34,154 nucleotides of DNA from Guillardia theta CCMP2712 (lineage: Eukaryota > Cryptophyceae > Pyrenomonadales > Geminigeraceae). The stretch is from positions 41,326 through 75,479 of the forward strand of contig NW_005434465.1 of assembly GCF_000315625.1 (NCBI RefSeq). The letters run 5' to 3'. Made by a program: the position numbers and the translations under genes. Positions 32,271 to 34,154 of the stretch are shown piece after piece. The notes below the pieces were generated by a model, which saw only the letters and a program-made list of their open reading frames with translations, was not told the DNA's origin and did no database searches. Within the stretch, counting starts at the first letter, position 1. The number at the start of each line of letters is the position of its first letter.

Positions 32271-34154
32271 GATGTGTAATACGTACTATCTTGTTCTTTG
32301 CATGTGAATGTCCGTCCTCATCAACTGCCGCAAGATTGTCAGAGCAGGGGCTTGCAGGCATCATTCAATGAAAGCTCGTGCTGATCCTTCACTCCTCGTC
32401 CTGGCACCAGCCACCTCCCTCCTCTCATCACGAGATCCTGTTCAACCATAAACACCAAGTTCCGTGATGACATCAAGATGACATGACCTTGCTATCACCT
32501 CCCTATTCAGCACCTGCGCACTTTGTCCCCAGCAAACCACTCCATGTCATCTACCTCCGGGGTTACTTGTTGTCTACCTTCAAGTATACATCAGGTTGCT
32601 TCTTCTTTTCACTCTGGTCCCTCCTCGTCTCCTCCTCCCCTCCCTCGCCCCCTTCCCCTCTCGCTCTCTTCCTCCCGTTCCATCTTGCAGGGAGAGCTAG
32701 CATTGAAGGGGACGTAGTGCACAAGGAGGTAGGGGTAGTGATGGTGTTAAGGGAGGGTAGGGTGAAAAAGGAAAACATAGTATAATACCCCTCTTTTATA
32801 GAGTGAAAAATGGGGTAGTATGGTGGATATTCAAGTTTAGCTGAGGGGGTAGGGGTGCTTTTAGCCCCTTTTCATACAGTGGGTGGTCGGATCCGAGAAG
32901 TTGAGTAAACATGAATACGGTCATCCATCATTCGGGTACTACCAACCCCGATTGCCGGGGCCCGGAGGGAACTCGAATGAATGAGTAACCAAAAGATCTG
33001 ATGACCCCTACCCCCTGTTCATAGACATTTAGATATGAAAAGCAGGGGTACTGGGAAGAAAATCTCGCATCCTTTGTTTGCGGACCACCTCCCTCACAGA
33101 CCACTACCGGTGGTGTGATCAAGGCCTTTCAATTGTACCCCACCCTACACCTCGACTTAAAAATATCTGAATAGTTAGGGGTCACCAATAAACCAACATC
33201 CACCCCCACCCCCTAGATACCACCATGGACTCACCCCAGCGCCTTTTCAGGTTCCAGCTGCAACATGCGTGTAACTAAAACACTTATAGTATAAAATGAT
33301 AAAAATGGTTTTATGACATTATATACTTCTACTGCAATACAGTAATAATATCTTGTGGTCACTTTTGAGGGTTGAGGGGGGGGTGCTAGCTGTAGTAGTA
33401 AAATAATGAGCTGCTAGACACCATCACCCGTCCTTTTCCAGTCATTTCGAGGGTGGTGGGTATTTTTCAGGATCCCCCCTTTGTTTGTTTATAACAAGAG
33501 TGATCCGGTGGGGTAGGTGGTCAAACTACGAACCCTCTCTTTTACTATGGTTTTATAGGGGTGATCAAGGTTGTGGGGTCTCTATATAGTAGTTTTTCCT
33601 TATACTGTGGGGTGGGTGAGTAGCCTTATCTTTAATAAATATTTTAAATGATTTGAATCGAAACGTTTCGTCCTTAATTTTTATTTTTGCTCGAGCACTC
33701 AAGATGTGGGCTAATCAACTCAAATATGTTTTAGAGTCAGATACTACCAGTGTCTGCCATACAATAATTGTATATAGAGCTCGACTCGACTCATACGTGT
33801 ACACAACTCAAGAAACTACATTATTAAAATGTTATAAAACAGTACCTGTATGAACGAGCAACAACTCTCCGTAGAATGCACAAAAAATGTTTTACACGCA
33901 AAAAATAGTTTTAAGAACATATGGGGCTATCCCACGTGCAGCACGCGCAATGGCTGTAGGCGGGAGAGGAGAAGGGTGAGAGATGGGGGGGCAGGAGAGA
34001 GGCAGGGGGAAGGAGCGAGTACTGAGAGATGGGGGGGCAGGAGAGAGGCAGGGGGAAGGAGCGAATACTGACGAGTACTAGGAGTGTGAGGAGGAGGAAT
34101 TGAGCAGTCAGTTCATCATAAGATGGCATGCAGCACGAGAGATGGGGAGGGAGG
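32271..34154. other. Intergenic region, GGGGTA-rich then AT-rich
   Basis: 32690-33620 has the GGGGTAG/TACCCC style seen elsewhere, mixed with AT-rich DNA; 33600-33910 is AT-rich. No credible exon on either strand. The last 180 bp become purine-rich with a tandem repeat. Confidence 0.55.
33978..34069. repeat. 46-bp tandem repeat, two copies
   Basis: 33978-34023 and 34024-34069 are directly adjacent and differ at a single base (GCGAGTACT versus GCGAATACT). Purine-rich, with a run of seven G in each copy. Confidence 0.93.

Overview
The window is nuclear DNA of a single-celled eukaryote. The genes are split by many short GT-AG introns, mostly about 42-100 nt. Coding DNA is GC-rich, there are no operons or ribosome binding sites, and microsatellites are abundant. 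A plant-type isoprenylcysteine methylesterase, a secretory-type alpha carbonic anhydrase and a cysteine-rich GCC2/GCC3 relic fit an alga, most likely a cryptophyte of the Guillardia type. That assignment is inference. A 100-N run shows that it is a draft scaffold.

Layout. 53-1124 (+): 3' part of an isoprenylcysteine methylesterase (ICME-like). 1225-4839 (-): complete EML-type microtubule-associated protein, tail-to-tail with it. 4840-6195: intergenic, with a pentanucleotide satellite and a 382-bp Harbinger-like MITE. 6196-7821 (+): complete alpha carbonic anhydrase, 13 exons. 8361-8948 (-): small membrane-anchored protein of unknown function. 8949-10979: non-coding, strongly C-rich on the + strand. 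10980-12568 (+): CaMK-type protein kinase. 12746-14830 (-): ABCG half transporter. 14831-17702: non-coding, including a sharply bounded GC-rich block. 17703-19901 (-): PDZ plus coiled-coil protein. 19711-22239: tandem duplication carrying the first exon of that gene, an orphan terminal exon and a GAGAT/GAGAA satellite. 22507-24392 (-): coiled-coil/HNH-like gene with a frameshift. 24577-25365 (-): decayed GCC2/GCC3 gene. 26236-26407 (+): isolated GH99-like exon beside the same satellite. 27348-31292 (+): a 31-exon gene for a 792-residue protein with UBL, thioredoxin, PUB, STI1 and UIM modules. 31520-32270 (-): small single-span membrane protein. 32271-34154: non-coding.

The most interesting item is the 27348-31292 gene. 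It joins a possible BAG-like helical region, a ubiquitin-like domain, a CGPC thioredoxin, a PUB (p97-binding type) domain, a Gly-Met-rich STI1 segment and a C-terminal UIM. All 30 splice junctions I placed keep frame. This suggests one protein linking Hsp70 chaperones, p97, ubiquitin and thiol redox chemistry. The genes otherwise look like an ordinary unlinked eukaryotic set. I saw no tRNA, rRNA or CRISPR.
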